NCBI GenBank assembly: GCA_963932145.1
Contig: OZ010611.1
Coordinates: 58,723,292 to 58,787,291 of the forward strand
Length of the DNA stretch: 64,000 nt
Direction of reading: 5' to 3'
Source of the DNA: Acanthosepion lycidas
Lineage: Eukaryota > Mollusca > Cephalopoda > Sepiida > Sepiidae
A model generated the notes under the pieces. It was not told the DNA's origin, searched no databases, and worked only from the letters and a program-made list of their open reading frames with translations. How positions within the stretch are numbered: position 1 is the first letter of the stretch; each line of letters opens with the position of its first letter. The position numbers were made by a program, and so were the translations under genes. Below are positions 37,776 to 51,230 of this stretch, one piece after another.

Positions 37776-40580
37776 CCGTTTCTAAATCTTGGTTGAAATT
37801 ATTTTTCATTCTAATTTATGGAAATGGAGTAGCGTGCAATGGTGTAGTCTCATACAAATGTGAATTAGGAGAAAAAATTTGTGGGCACAAAATGGATGAT
37901 CAGTGTCCTATTCTCTTCTCTTTGTGCCTTGTCTTTACCTTTTTCTTCTATATTTAACTTTATGTAGAGGCTAGGCCCCTTTCTAAATCTTGGATGAAAT
38001 TATTTTTCATTCTAATTCATAGAAATGGAGTAGCGTGCAATAGTGTCGTCTCATACAACAGTGAGTTAGGAGAAAAAATTTGTGGGCACAAAATGGGTGA
38101 TCAGTGTCTTATTCTCTTCTGTTTGTGCCTTGTCTTTAGCTTTTTCTTCTATATTTAACTTTATGTAGAGGCTAGGCCCCTTTCTAAATCTTGGGTGAAA
38201 TTATTTTTCATTCTAATTCATAGAAATGGAGTAGCGTTCAATGGTGTCGTCTCATACAACAGTGAGTTAGGAGAAAAAATTTGTAGGCACAAAATGGGAG
38301 ATCAGTGTCTTATTCTCTTCTCTTTGTGCCTTGTCTTTAGCTTTTTCTTCTATATTTAACTTTATGTAGAGGCTAGGCCCCTTTCTAAATCTTCGTTGTA
38401 ATTATTTTTCATTTTAATTCATAGAAATGGAGTAGCGTGCAATGGTGTCGTCTAATACAACAGAGAGTTAGGAGAAAAAATTTGTGGGCACAAAATGGGT
38501 GATCAGTGTCTTATTCTCTTCTCTTTGTGCCTTGTCTTTAGCTTTTTCTTCTATATTTAACTTTATGAAGAGGATAGGCCCCCCTCTAAATCTTGGTTGA
38601 AATTATTTTTCATTCTAATTAATAGAAATGGAGTAGCGTGCAATGGTGTCGTCTCATAAAACAGTGAGTTAGGAGAAAAAATTTGTTGGCACAAAATGGG
38701 TGATCAGTGACTTATTCTCTTCTGTTTGTGCCTTGTCTTTAGATTTTTCTTCTATATTTAACTTTGTGTAGAGGCTAGGCCCCCCTCTAAATTTTGGTTG
38801 AAATTGTTTTTCATTCTAATTAATAGAAATGGAGTAGCGTGCAATGGTGTCGTCTCATACAACAGCGAATTAGGAGAAAAAATTTGTGGGCACAAAATGG
38901 GTGATCAGAGACTTATTCTCTTCTGTTTGTGCCTTGTCTTTAGCTTTTTCTTCTATATTTAACTTTATGTAGAGGCTAGGCCCCTTTCTAAATCTTGGTT
39001 GAAATTATTTTTCATTCTAATTTATAGAAATGGAGTAGCGTGCAATGGTGTCGTCTCATACAAGTGTGAATTAGGAGAAAAAATTTGTGAGCACAAAATG
39101 GATGATCAGTGTCCTATTCTCTTCTGTTTGTGCCTTGTCTTTAGCTTTTTCTTCTATATTTAACTTTATGTAGAGGCTAGGCCCCTTTCTAAATCTTGGT
39201 TGAAATTATTTTTCATTCTAATTTATAGAAATGGAGTAGCGTGCAATGGTGTCGTCTCATACAACAGTGAGTTAGGAGAAAAAATTTGTTGGCACAAAAT
39301 GGGTGATCAGTGTCTTATTCTCTTCTATTTGTGCCTTGTCTTTAGCTTTTTCTTCTATATTTAACTTTATATAGAGGCTAGATCCCCTTTCTAAATCTTG
39401 GTTGGAATTATTTTTCATTCTAATTCGTAGAAATGGAGTAGCGTGCAATGGTGTCGTCTCATACAACAGTGAGTTAGGAGAAAAAATTTGTGGGCACAAA
39501 ATGGGTGATCAGTGTCTTATTCTCTTCTGTTTGTGCCTTGTCTTTAGCTTTTTCTTCTATATTTAACTTTATGTAGAGGCTAGGCCCCCCTCTAAATCTA
39601 GGTTGAAATTATTTTTCATTCTAATTCATAGAAATGGAGTAGCGTGCAATGGTGTCGTCCCATACAACAGTGAGTTAGGAGAAAAAATTTGTGGGCACAA
39701 AATGGGTGATCAGTGTCTTATTCTCTTCTGTTTTTGCCTTGTCTTTAGCTTTTTCTTCTATATTTAACTTTATGTAGAGGCTAGGCCCCTTTCTAAATCT
39801 TCGTTGAAATTATTTTTCATTCTAATTCATAGAAATGGAGTAGCGTGCAATGGTGTCGTCTCATACAACAGCGAATTAGGAGAAAAAATTTTTGGGCACA
39901 AAATGGGTGATCAGAGACTTATTCTCTTCTCTTTGTGCCTTGTCTTTAGATTTTTCTTCTATATTTAACATTATGTAGAGGCTAGGCCCCTTTTTAAATG
40001 TTGGTTGAAATTATTTTTCATTCTAATTCATAGAAATGGAGTAGCGTGCAATGGTGTCGTCTCATACAACAGTGAGTTAGTAGAAAAAATTTGTGGGCAC
40101 AAAATGGGTGATCAGTGGCTTATTCTTTTCTGTTTGGGCCTTGTCTTTAGCTTTTTCTTCTATATTTAACTTTAAGTAGAGGCTAGGCCCCTTTCTAAAT
40201 CTTGGTTGAAATTATTTTTCATTCTACTTTATAGAAATGGAGTAGCGTGCAATGGTGTCGTCTCATACAAGTGTGAATTAGGAGAAAAAATTTGTGGGCA
40301 CAAAATGGGTGATCAGTGTTTTATTCTCTTCTGTTTGTGCCTTGTCTTTAGCTTTTTCTTCTATATTTAACTTTATGTAGAGGCTAGGCCCCTTTCTAAA
40401 TCTTGGTTGAAATTATTTTTCATTCTAATTCATAGAAATGGAGTAGCGCGCAATGGTGTCATCTCATACAACAGTGAGTTAGGAGAAAAAATTTTGGGCA
40501 CAAAATGGGTGATCAGTGTCTTATTCTCTTCTGTTTGTGCCTTGTCTTTAGCTTTTTCTTCTTTATTTAACTTTATGTAG
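37775..40580. repeat. T-type satellite units, irregular order
   Basis: About 14 units, mostly CCCCTTTCTA. CTAATTTATAG with AAGTGTGAATTAGG units, TTGGGTGAAATT units and TTGGATGAAATT units are interspersed. CTCTTCTCTTTGTGCC replaces CTCTTCTGTTTGTGCC in several. The insertion variant CTAGATCCCCTTTC recurs near 39378. Many of these types reappear inside the 14-unit repeat immediately downstream, so this zone may be a parent or a decayed copy of it. Confidence 0.8.
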
Positions 40581-43392
40581 AGGCTAGGCCCCCCTCTAAA
40601 TCTTGGTTGAAATTATTTTTCATTCTAATTCATAGAAATGGAGTAGCGTGCAATGGTGTCGTCTCATACAACAATGAGTTAGTAGAAAAAATTTGTTGGC
40701 ACAAAATGGGTGATCAGTCTCTTATTCTCTTCTGTTTGTGCCTTGTCTTTAGCTTTTTCTTCTATATTTAACTTTATCTAGAGGCTAGGCCCCTTTCTAA
40801 ATCTTGCTTGAAATTATTTTTCATTCTAATTCATAGAAATGGAGTAGGGTGCAATGGTGTCGTCTCATGCAACAGTGAGTTAGGAGAAAAATTTTGTGGG
40901 CACAAAATGGGTGATCAGTGTCTTATTCTCTTCTGTTTGTGCCTTGTCTTTAGCTTTTTCTTCTATATCTAACTTTATGTAGAGGCTAGGCCCCTTTCTA
41001 AATCTTGGGTGAAATTATTTTTCATTCTAATTCATAGAAATGGAGTAGCGTTCAATGGTGTCGTCTCATACAACAGTGAGTTAGGAGAAAAAATTTTAAG
41101 CACAAAATGGGAGGTCAGTGTCTTATTCTCTTCTCTTTGTGCCTTGTCTTTAGCTTTTTCTTCTATATTTAACTTTATGTAGAGGCTAGGCCCCTTTCTA
41201 AATCTTCGTTGAAATTATTTTTCATTGTAATTCATAGAAATGGAGTAGCGTGCAATGGTGTCGTCTCATACAACAGAGAGTTAGGAGAAAAAATTTGTGG
41301 GCACAAAATGGGTGATCAGTGTCTTATTCTCTTCTCTTTGTGCCTTGTCTTTAGCTTTTTCTTCTATATTTAACTTTATGTAGAGGATAGGCCCCCCTCT
41401 AAATCTTGGTTGAAATTATTTTTCATTCTAATTAATAGAAATGGAGTAGCGTGCAATGGTGTCGTCTCATAAAACAGTGAGTTAGGAGAAAAAATTTGTT
41501 GGCACAAAATGGGTGATCAGTGTCTTATTCTCTTCTGTTTGTGCCTTGTCTTTAGCTTTTTCTTCTATATTTAAAATTATGTAGAGGCTAGGCCCCTTTC
41601 TAAATCTTGGTTGAAATTATTTTTCATTCTAATTTATAGAAATGGAGTAGCGTGCAATGGTGTCGTCTCATACAAGTGTGAATTAGGAGAAAAAATTTGT
41701 GGGCACAAAATGGGTGATCAGAGACTTATTCTCTTCTCTTTGTGCCTTGTCTTTAGATTTTTCTTCTATATTTAAAATTATGTAGAGGCTAGGCCCCTTT
41801 CTAAATCTTGGTTGAAATTATTTTTCATTCTAATTCATGGAAATGGAGTAGCGTGCAATGGTGTCGTCTCATACAACAGTGAGGTAGGAGAAAAAATTTG
41901 TTGGAACAAAATTGGTGATCAGTGTCTTATTCTCTTCTGTTTGTGCCTTGTCTTTAGCTTTTTCTGCTATATTTAACTTTATGTAGAGGCTAGGCCCCTT
42001 TCTAAATCTTCGTTGAAATTATTTTTCATTCTAATTCATAGAAATGGAGTAGCGTGCAATGGTGTCGTCTCATACAACAGTGAGTTAGGAGAAAAAAATT
42101 GTGGGCACAAAATGGGTGATCAGTGTCTTATTCTCTTCTGTTTGTGCCTTGTCTTTAGCTTTTTCTTCTATATTTAACTTTATGTAGAGGCTAGGCCCCT
42201 TTCTAAATCTTGGTTGAAATTATTTTTCATTCTAATTTATGGAAATGGAGTAGCGTGCAATAGTGCAGTCTCATACAAGTGTGAATTAGGAGAAAAAATT
42301 TGTGGGCACAAAATGGATGATCAGTGTCCTATTCTCTTCTGTTTGTGCCTTGTCTTTACATTTTTCTTCTATATTTAACTTTATGTAGAGGCTAGGCCCC
42401 TTTCTAAATCTTGGATGAAATTATTTTTCATTCTAATTCATAGAATTGGAGTAGCGTGCAATGGTGTCGTCTCATACAACAGTGAGGTAGGAGAAAAAAT
42501 TTGTGGGCACAAAATGGGTGATCAGTGTCTTATTCTCTTCTGTTTGTGCCTTGTCTTTAGCTTTTTCTTCGATATTTAACTTTATGTAGAGGCTAGGCCC
42601 CTTTCTAAATCTTGGTTGAAATTATTTTTCATTCTAATTCATAGAAATGGAGTAGCGTTACATGGTGTCGTCTCATACAACAGTGAGTTAGGAGAAAAAA
42701 TTTGTAGGCACAAAATGGGAGATCAGTGTCTTATTCTCTTCTGTTTGTGCCTTGTCTTTAGCTTTTTCTTCTATATTTAACTTTATGTAGAGGATAGGCC
42801 CCCCTCTAAATCTTGGTTGAAATTGTTTTTCATTCTAATTAATAGAAATGGAGTAGCGTGCAATGGTGTCGTCTCATACAACAGTGAATTAGTAGAAAAA
42901 ATTTGTGGGCACAAAATGGGGGATCAGTGTCTTATTCTCTTCTGTTTGTACCTTGTCTTTAGCTTTTTCTTCTATATTTAACTTTATGTAGAGGCTAGGC
43001 CCCTTTCTAAATCTTGGTTGAAATTATTTTTCATTCTAATTCATAGAAATGGAGTAGCGTGCAATGGTGTCGTCTCATACAACAGTGAGTTAGGAGAAAA
43101 AATTTGTGGGCACAAAATGGGTGATCAGTGTCTTATTCTCTTCTGTTTGTGCCTTGTCTTTAGCTTATTCTTCTATATTTAACTTTATCTAGAGGCTAGG
43201 CCCCTTTCTAAATCTTGTTTGAAATTATTTTTCATTCTAATTCATAGGAATGGAGTAGTGTGCAATGGTGTCGTCTCATACAACAGTGAGTTAGGAGAAA
43301 AAATTTGTGGGCACAAAATGGGTGATCAGTGTCTTATTCTCTTCTGTTTGTGCCTTGTCTTTAGCTTTTTCTTCTATATTTAACTTTATGTA
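40580..43392. repeat. 14-unit higher-order repeat, copy 1 (2813 bp)
   Basis: Starts with a C-type unit bearing CAATGAGTTAGTAG and CAGTCTCTTATTC. Next come TTGCTTGAAATT with GTAGGGTGC, TTGGGTGAAATT with AAATTTTAAGCAC, CTTCGTTG with CATTGTAATTCATAG, GGATAGG with CATAAAACAG, two TATTTAAAATTATG units, a TTGGAACAAAATTGG unit, an AAAAAATTGTGGG unit, a CAATAGTGCAGTC unit, TTCTTCGATATTT, GCGTTACATGG, AAATTGTTTTTCATTC, and TTGTTTGAAATT with CATAGGAATGG. The last markers share units with others, so the list is not one per unit. The next 2813 bp repeat all of this in order. Confidence 0.92.
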
Positions 43393-46205
43393 GAGGCTAG
43401 GCCCCCCTCTAAATCTTGGTTGAAATTATTTTTCATTCTAATTCATAGAAATGGAGTAGCGTGCAATGGTGTCGTCTCATACAACAATGAGTTAGTAGAA
43501 AAAATTTGTTGGCACAAAATGGGTGATCAGTCTCTTATTCTCTTCTGTTTGTGCCTTGTCTTTAGCTTTTTCTTCTATATTTAACTTTATCTAGAGGCTA
43601 GGCCCCTTTCTAAATCTTGCTTGAAATTATTTTTCATTCTAATTCATAGAAATGGAGTAGGGTGCAATGGTGTCGTCTCATGCAACAGTGAGTTAGGAGA
43701 AAAATTTTGTGGGCACAAAATGGGTGATCAGTGTCTTATTCTCTTCTGTTTGTGCCTTGTCTTTAGCTTTTTCTTCTATATCTAACTTTATGTAGAGGCT
43801 AGGCCCCTTTCTAAATCTTGGGTGAAATTATTTTTCATTCTAATTCATAGAAATGGAGTAGCGTTCAATGGTGTCGTCTCATACAACAGTGAGTTAGGAG
43901 AAAAAATTTTAAGCACAAAATGGGAGGTCAGTGTCTTATTCTCTTCTCTTTGTGCCTTGTCTTTAGCTTTTTCTTCTATATTTAACTTTATGTAGAGGCT
44001 AGGCCCCTTTCTAAATCTTCGTTGAAATTATTTTTCATTGTAATTCATAGAAATGGAGTAGCGTGCAATGGTGTCGTCTCATACAACAGAGAGTTAGGAG
44101 AAAAAATTTGTGGGCACAAAATGGGTGATCAGTGTCTTATTCTCTTCTCTTTGTGCCTTGTCTTTAGCTTTTTCTTCTATATTTAACTTTATGTAGAGGA
44201 TAGGCCCCCCTCTAAATCTTGGTTGAAATTATTTTTCATTCTAATTAATAGAAATGGAGTAGCGTGCAATGGTGTCGTCTCATAAAACAGTGAGTTAGGA
44301 GAAAAAATTTGTTGGCACAAAATGGGTGATCAGTGTCTTATTCTCTTCTGTTTGTGCCTTGTCTTTAGCTTTTTCTTCTATATTTAAAATTATGTAGAGG
44401 CTAGGCCCCTTTCTAAATCTTGGTTGAAATTATTTTTCATTCTAATTTATAGAAATGGAGTAGCGTGCAATGGTGTCGTCTCATACAAGTGTGAATTAGG
44501 AGAAAAAATTTGTGGGCACAAAATGGGTGATCAGAGACTTATTCTCTTCTCTTTGTGCCTTGTCTTTAGATTTTTCTTCTATATTTAAAATTATGTAGAG
44601 GCTAGGCCCCTTTCTAAATCTTGGTTGAAATTATTTTTCATTCTAATTCATGGAAATGGAGTAGCGTGCAATGGTGTCGTCTCATACAACAGTGAGGTAG
44701 GAGAAAAAATTTGTTGGAACAAAATTGGTGATCAGTGTCTTATTCTCTTCTGTTTGTGCCTTGTCTTTAGCTTTTTCTGCTATATTTAACTTTATGTAGA
44801 GGCTAGGCCCCTTTCTAAATCTTCGTTGAAATTATTTTTCATTCTAATTCATAGAAATGGAGTAGCGTGCAATGGTGTCGTCTCATACAACAGTGAGTTA
44901 GGAGAAAAAAATTGTGGGCACAAAATGGGTGATCAGTGTCTTATTCTCTTCTGTTTGTGCCTTGTCTTTAGCTTTTTCTTCTATATTTAACTTTATGTAG
45001 AGGCTAGGCCCCTTTCTAAATCTTGGTTGAAATTATTTTTCATTCTAATTTATGGAAATGGAGTAGCGTGCAATAGTGCAGTCTCATACAAGTGTGAATT
45101 AGGAGAAAAAATTTGTGGGCACAAAATGGATGATCAGTGTCCTATTCTCTTCTGTTTGTGCCTTGTCTTTACATTTTTCTTCTATATTTAACTTTATGTA
45201 GAGGCTAGGCCCCTTTCTAAATCTTGGATGAAATTATTTTTCATTCTAATTCATAGAATTGGAGTAGCGTGCAATGGTGTCGTCTCATACAACAGTGAGG
45301 TAGGAGAAAAAATTTGTGGGCACAAAATGGGTGATCAGTGTCTTATTCTCTTCTGTTTGTGCCTTGTCTTTAGCTTTTTCTTCGATATTTAACTTTATGT
45401 AGAGGCTAGGCCCCTTTCTAAATCTTGGTTGAAATTATTTTTCATTCTAATTCATAGAAATGGAGTAGCGTTACATGGTGTCGTCTCATACAACAGTGAG
45501 TTAGGAGAAAAAATTTGTAGGCACAAAATGGGAGATCAGTGTCTTATTCTCTTCTGTTTGTGCCTTGTCTTTAGCTTTTTCTTCTATATTTAACTTTATG
45601 TAGAGGATAGGCCCCCCTCTAAATCTTGGTTGAAATTGTTTTTCATTCTAATTAATAGAAATGGAGTAGCGTGCAATGGTGTCGTCTCATACAACAGTGA
45701 ATTAGTAGAAAAAATTTGTGGGCACAAAATGGGGGATCAGTGTCTTATTCTCTTCTGTTTGTACCTTGTCTTTAGCTTTTTCTTCTATATTTAACTTTAT
45801 GTAGAGGCTAGGCCCCTTTCTAAATCTTGGTTGAAATTATTTTTCATTCTAATTCATAGAAATGGAGTAGCGTGCAATGGTGTCGTCTCATACAACAGTG
45901 AGTTAGGAGAAAAAATTTGTGGGCACAAAATGGGTGATCAGTGTCTTATTCTGTTCTGTTTGTGCCTTGTCTTTAGCTTATTCTTCTATATTTAACTTTA
46001 TCTAGAGGCTAGGCCCCTTTCTAAATCTTGTTTGAAATTATTTTTCATTCTAATTCATAGGAATGGAGTAGTGTGCAATGGTGTCGTCTCATACAACAGT
46101 GAGTTAGGAGAAAAAATTTGTGGGCACAAAATGGGTGATCAGTGTCTTATTCTCTTCTGTTTGTGCCTTGTCTTTAGCTTTTTCTTCTATATTTAACTTT
46201 ATGTA
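43393..46205. repeat. 14-unit higher-order repeat, copy 2 (2813 bp)
   Basis: Matches copy 1 over its full length with the same indels. The only difference I found is CTCTTCTG to CTGTTCTG near 45953. Marker positions such as GCGTTA (42655 and 45468) and unit starts (40580 and 43393) give the same 2813-bp offset. Either a very recent tandem duplication or, less likely, an assembly duplication. Confidence 0.92.
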
Positions 46206-48790
46206 GAGGCTAGGCCCCCCTCTAAATCTTGGTTGAAATTATTTTTCATTCTAATTCATAGAAATGGAGTAGCGTGCAATGGTGTCGTCTCATACAACAG
46301 TGAGGTAGGAGAAAAAATTTGTTGGAACAAAATTGGTGATCAGTGTCTTATTCTCTTCTGTTTGTGCCTTGTCTTTAGCTTTTTCTGCTATATTTAACTT
46401 TATGTAGAGGCTAGGCCCCTTTCTAAATCTTGGATGAAATTATTTTTAATTCTAATTCATAGAAATGGAGTAGCGTGCAATGGTGTCGTCTCATACAACA
46501 GTGAGTTAGGAGAAAAAATTTGTGGGCACAAAATGGGTGATCAGTGTCTTATTCTCTTCTGTTTGTGCCTTGACTTTAGCTTTTTCTTCTATATTTAACT
46601 TTATGTAGAGGCTAGGGCCCTTTCTAAATCTTGGGTGAAATTATTTTTCATTCTAATTCATAGAAATGGAGTAGCGTTCAATGGTGTCGTCTCATACAAC
46701 AGTGAGTTAGGAGAAAAAATTTTAAGCACAAAATGGGAGATCAGTGTCTTATTCTCTTCTCTTTGTGCCTTGTCTTTAGCTTTTTCTTCTATATTTAACT
46801 TTATGTAGAGGCTAGGCCCCTTTCTAAATCTTCGTTGAAATTATTTTTCATTGTAATTCATAGAAATGGAGTAGCGTGCAATGGTGTCGTCTCATACAAC
46901 AGAGAGTTAGGAGAAAAAATTTGTGGGCACAAAATGGGTGATCAGTGTCTTATTCTCTTCTCTTTGTGCCTTGTCTTTAGCTTTTTCTTCTATATTTAAC
47001 TTTATGTAGAGGATAGGCCCCCCTCTAAATCTTGGTTGAAATTATTTTTCATTCTAATTAATAGAAATGGAGTAGCGTGCAATGGTGTCGTCTCATAAAA
47101 CAGTGAGTTAGGAGAAAAAATTTGTTGGCACAAAATGGGTGATCAGTTTCTTATTCTCTTCTGTTTGTGCCTTGTCTTTAGCTTTTTCTTCTATATTTAA
47201 AATTATGTAGAGGCTAGGCCCCTTTCTAAATCTTGGTTGAAATTATTTTTCATTCTAATTTATAGAAATGGAGTAGCGTGCAATGGTGTCGTCTCATACA
47301 AGTGTGAATTAGGAGAAAAAATTTGTGGGCACAAAATGGGTGATCAGAGACTTATTCTCTTCTCTTTGTGCCTTGTCTTTAGATTTTTCTTCTATATTTA
47401 AAATTATGTAGAGGCTAGGCCCCTTTCTAAATCTTGGTTGAAATTATTTTTCATTCTAATTCATGGAAATGGAGTAGCGTGCAATGGTGTCGTCTCATAC
47501 AACAGTGAGGTAGGAGAAAAAATTTGTTGGAACAAAATTGGTGATCAGTGTCTTATTCTCTTCTGTTTGTGCCTTGTCTTTAGCTTTTTCTGCTATATTT
47601 AACTTTATGTAGAGGCTAGGCCCCTTTCTAAATCTTCGTTGAAATTATTTTTCATTCTAATTCATAGAAATGGAGTAGCGTGCAATGGTGTCGTCTCATA
47701 CAACAGTGAGTTAGGAGAAAAAAATTGTGGGCACAAAATGGGTGATCAGTGTCTTATTCTCTTCTGTTTGTGCCTTGTCTTTAGCTTTTTCTTCTATATT
47801 TAACTTTATGTAGAGGCTAGGCCCCTTTCTAAATCTTGGTTGAAATTATTTTTCATTCTAATTTATGGAAATGGAGTAGCGTGCAATGGTGCAGTCTCAT
47901 ACAAGTGTGAATTAGGAGAAAAAATTTGTGGGCACAAAATGGATGATCAGTGTCCTATTCTCTTCTGTTTGTGCCTTGTCTTTACCTTTTTCTTCTATAT
48001 TTAACTTTATGTAGAGGCTAGGCCCCTTTCTAAATCTTGGATGAAATTATTTTTCATTCTAATTCATAGAATTGGAGTAGCGTGCAATGGTGTCGTCTCA
48101 TACAACAGTGAGGTAGGAGAAAAAATTTGTGGGCACAAAATGGGTGATCAGTGTCTTATTCTCTTCTGTTTGTGCCTTGTCTTTAGCTTTTTCTTCGATA
48201 TTTAACTTTATGTAGAGGCTAGGCCCCTTTCTAAATCTTGGTTGAAATTATTTTTCATTCTAATTCATAGAAATGGAGTAGCGTTACATGGTGTCGTCTC
48301 ATACAACAGTGAGTTAGGAGAAAAAATTTGTAGGCACAAAATGGGAGATCAGTGTCTTATTCTCTTCTGTTTGTGCCTTGTCTTTAGCTTTTTCTTCTAT
48401 ATTTAACTTTATGTAGAGGATAGGCCCCCCTCTAAATCTTGGTTGAAATTGTTTTTCATTCTAATTAATAGAAATGGAGTAGCGTGCAATGGTGTCGTCT
48501 CATACAACAGTGAATTAGTAGAAAAAATTTGTGGGCACAAAATGGGGGATCAGTGTCTTATTCTCTTCTGTTTGTACCTTGTCTTTAGCTTTTTCTTCTA
48601 TATTTAACTTTATGTAGAGGCTAGGCCCCTTTCTAAATCTTGGTTGAAATTATTTTTCATTCTAATTCATAGAAATGGAGTAGCGTGCAATGGTGTCGTC
48701 TCATACAACAGTGAGTTAGGAGAAAAAATTTGTGGGCACAAAATGGGTGATCAGTGTCTTATTCTCTTCTGTTTGTGCCTTGTCTTTAGC
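46206..48790. repeat. 14-unit higher-order repeat, copy 3 (first two units exchanged)
   Basis: From 46608 to about 48790 this follows copy 2 at the 2813-bp offset (GCGTTA at 48281). The first two units, 46206-46607, do not match: instead of the CAATGAGTTAGTAG and TTGCTTG units there is a TTGGAACAAAATTGG unit and a TTGGATGAAATT unit, types found at other places within the same repeat. Further private differences are CTAGGGCCC near 46614, GGAGATCAG against GGAGGTCAG, CAGTTTCTT near 47147, CAATGGTGCAGTC against CAATAGTGCAGTC, and TTTACCTTTTTC against TTTACATTTTTC. It ends before TTAGCTTATTC and the TTGTTTGAAATT unit seen in copies 1 and 2. Confidence 0.88.
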
Positions 48791-51230
48791 TTTTTCTTCT
48801 ATATTTAACTTTATGTAGAGGCTAGGCCCCCCTCTAAATCTTGGTTGAAATTATTTTTCATTCTAATTTATAGAAATGGAGTAGCATGCAATGGTGTCGT
48901 CTCATACAACTGTAAGTTAGGAGAAAAAATTTGTTGGCACAAAATGGGTGATCAGTGTCTTATTCTCTTCTGTTTGTGCCTTGTCTTTAGCTTTTTCTTC
49001 TATGTTTAACTTTATGTAGAGGCTAGGCCCCCCTCTAAATCTTGGTTGAAATTATTTTTCATTCTAATTAATAGAAATGGAGTAGCGTGCAATGGTGTCG
49101 TCTCATACAACTGTAAGTTAGTAGAAAAAATTTGTGGGCACAAAATGGGGGATCAGTGTCTTATTCTCTTCTGTTTGTACCTTGTCTTTAGCTTTTTCTT
49201 CTATATTTAACTTTATGTAGAGGCTAGGACCCTTTCGAAATCTTGGTTGAAATTATTTTTCATTCTAATTCATAGAAATGGAGTAGCGTGCAATGGTGTC
49301 GTCACAAACAACAGTGAGTTAGGAGAAAAAATTTGTGGGCACAAAATGGGTGATCAGTGTCTTATTCTCTTCTCTTTGTGCCTTGTCTTTAGCTTTTTCT
49401 TCTATATTTAACTTTATGTAGAGGATAGGCCCCCCTCTAAATCTTGGTTGAAATTATTTTTCATTCTAATTCATAGAAATGGAGAAGCGTGGAATGGTGT
49501 CGTCTCATACAGCAGTGAGTTAGGAGAAAAAATTTCTCGGCACAAAATGGGTGATCAGTGTCTTATTCTCTTCTCTTTGTGCCTTGTCTTTAGCTTTTTC
49601 TTCTATATTTAACTTTATGTAGAGGCTAGGCCCCTTTCTAAATCTTGGTTGAAATTATTTTTCATTCTAATTCATAGAAATGGAGTAGCGTGCAATGGTG
49701 TCGTCTCATACAACAGTGAGTTAGGAGAAAGAATTTGTGGGCACAAAATGGGTGATCGGTGTCTTATTCTCTTCTGTTTGTGCCTTGTCTTTAGCTTTTT
49801 CTTCTATATTTAACTTTATGTAGAGGCTAGGACCATTTCTAAATCTTGGTTGAAATCATTTTTCATTCTAATTCATAGAAATGGAGTAGCGTGCAATGGT
49901 GTCGTCTCATACAACAGTGAATTAGGAGAAAAATTTGTGGGCACAAAATGGGTGATCAGTGTCTTATTCTCTTCTGTTTGTGCCTTGTTCTTAGCTTTTT
50001 CTTCTATATTTAACTTTATGTAGAGGATAGGCCCCCCTCTATATCTTGGTTTAAATTATTTTTCATTCTAATTAATAGAAATGGAGTAGCGTGCAATGGT
50101 GTCATCTCATACAACTGTAAGTTAGTAGAAAAAATTTGTGGGCACAAAATGGGGGATCAGTGTCTTATTCTCTTCTGTTTGTACCTTGTCTTTAGCTTTT
50201 TCTTCTATATTTAACTTTATGTAGAGGATAGGCCCCCCTCTACATCTTGGTTGAAATTATTTTTCATTCTAATTCATAGAAATGGAGTAGCGTGCAATGG
50301 TGTCGTCTCAAACAACAGTGAGGTAGGAGAAAAAATTTGTGGGCACAAAATGGGTGATCAGTTTCTTATTCTCTTCTGTTTGTGCCTTGTCCTTAGCTTT
50401 TTCTTCTATATTTAACTTTATGTAGAGGCTAGGCCCCTTTCTAAATCTTGGTTGAAATTATTTTTCATTCTAATTAATAGAAATGGAGTAGCGTGCAATG
50501 GTGTCGTCTCATACAACTGTAAGTTAGTAGAAAAAATTTGTGGGCACAAAATTGGGGATCAGTGTCTTATTATCTTCTGTTTGTACCTTGTCTTTAGCTT
50601 TTTCTTCTATATTTAACTTTATGTAGAGGCTAGGCCCCTTTCTAAATCTTGGTTGAAATTATTTTTCATTCTAATTCATAGAAATGGAGTAGCGTGCAAT
50701 GGTGTCGTCTCAAACAACAGTGAGTTAGGAGAAAAAATTTGTGGGCACAAAATGGGTGATCAGTGTCTTATTCTCTTCTCTTTGTGCCTTGTCTTTAGCT
50801 TTTTCTTCTATATTTAACTTTATGTAGAGGATAGGCCCCCCTATAAATCTTGGTTGAAATTATTTTTCATTCTAATTCATAGAAATGGAGAAGCGTGGAA
50901 TGGTGTCGTCTCATACAACAGTGAGTTAGGAGAAAAAATTTGTGGGCACAAAATGGGTAATCAGTGTCTTATTCTCTTCTGTTTGTGCCTTGTCTTTTGC
51001 TTTTTCTTCTATATTTAACTTTATGTAGAGGCTAGGCCCCCCTCTAAATCTTGGTTGAAATTATTTTTCATTCTAATTCATAGAAATGGAGTAGCGTTAC
51101 ATGGTGTCGTCTCATACAACAGTGAGTTAGGAGAAAAAATTTCTGGGCACAAAATGGGTGATCAGTGTCTTATTCTCTTCTGTTTGTGCCTTGTCTTTAG
51201 CTTTTTCTTCTATATTTAACATTATGTAGA
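48790..51230. repeat. 7-unit repeat (offset about 1406 bp)
   Basis: A run of AACTGTAAGTTAGTAG with GGGGGATCAG and GTTTGTACC, then a unit with CAAACAACAGTG, then GGATAGG with GGAGAAGCGTGGAATGG occurs at about 49.02-49.63 kb and again at about 50.42-51.02 kb (GGAGAAGCG near 49481 and 50887). Another AACTGTAAGTTAGTAG unit lies at about 50.1 kb. C-type and T-type units are mixed. The GCGTTACATGG marker of the 14-unit repeat recurs once near 51100. Confidence 0.7.
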
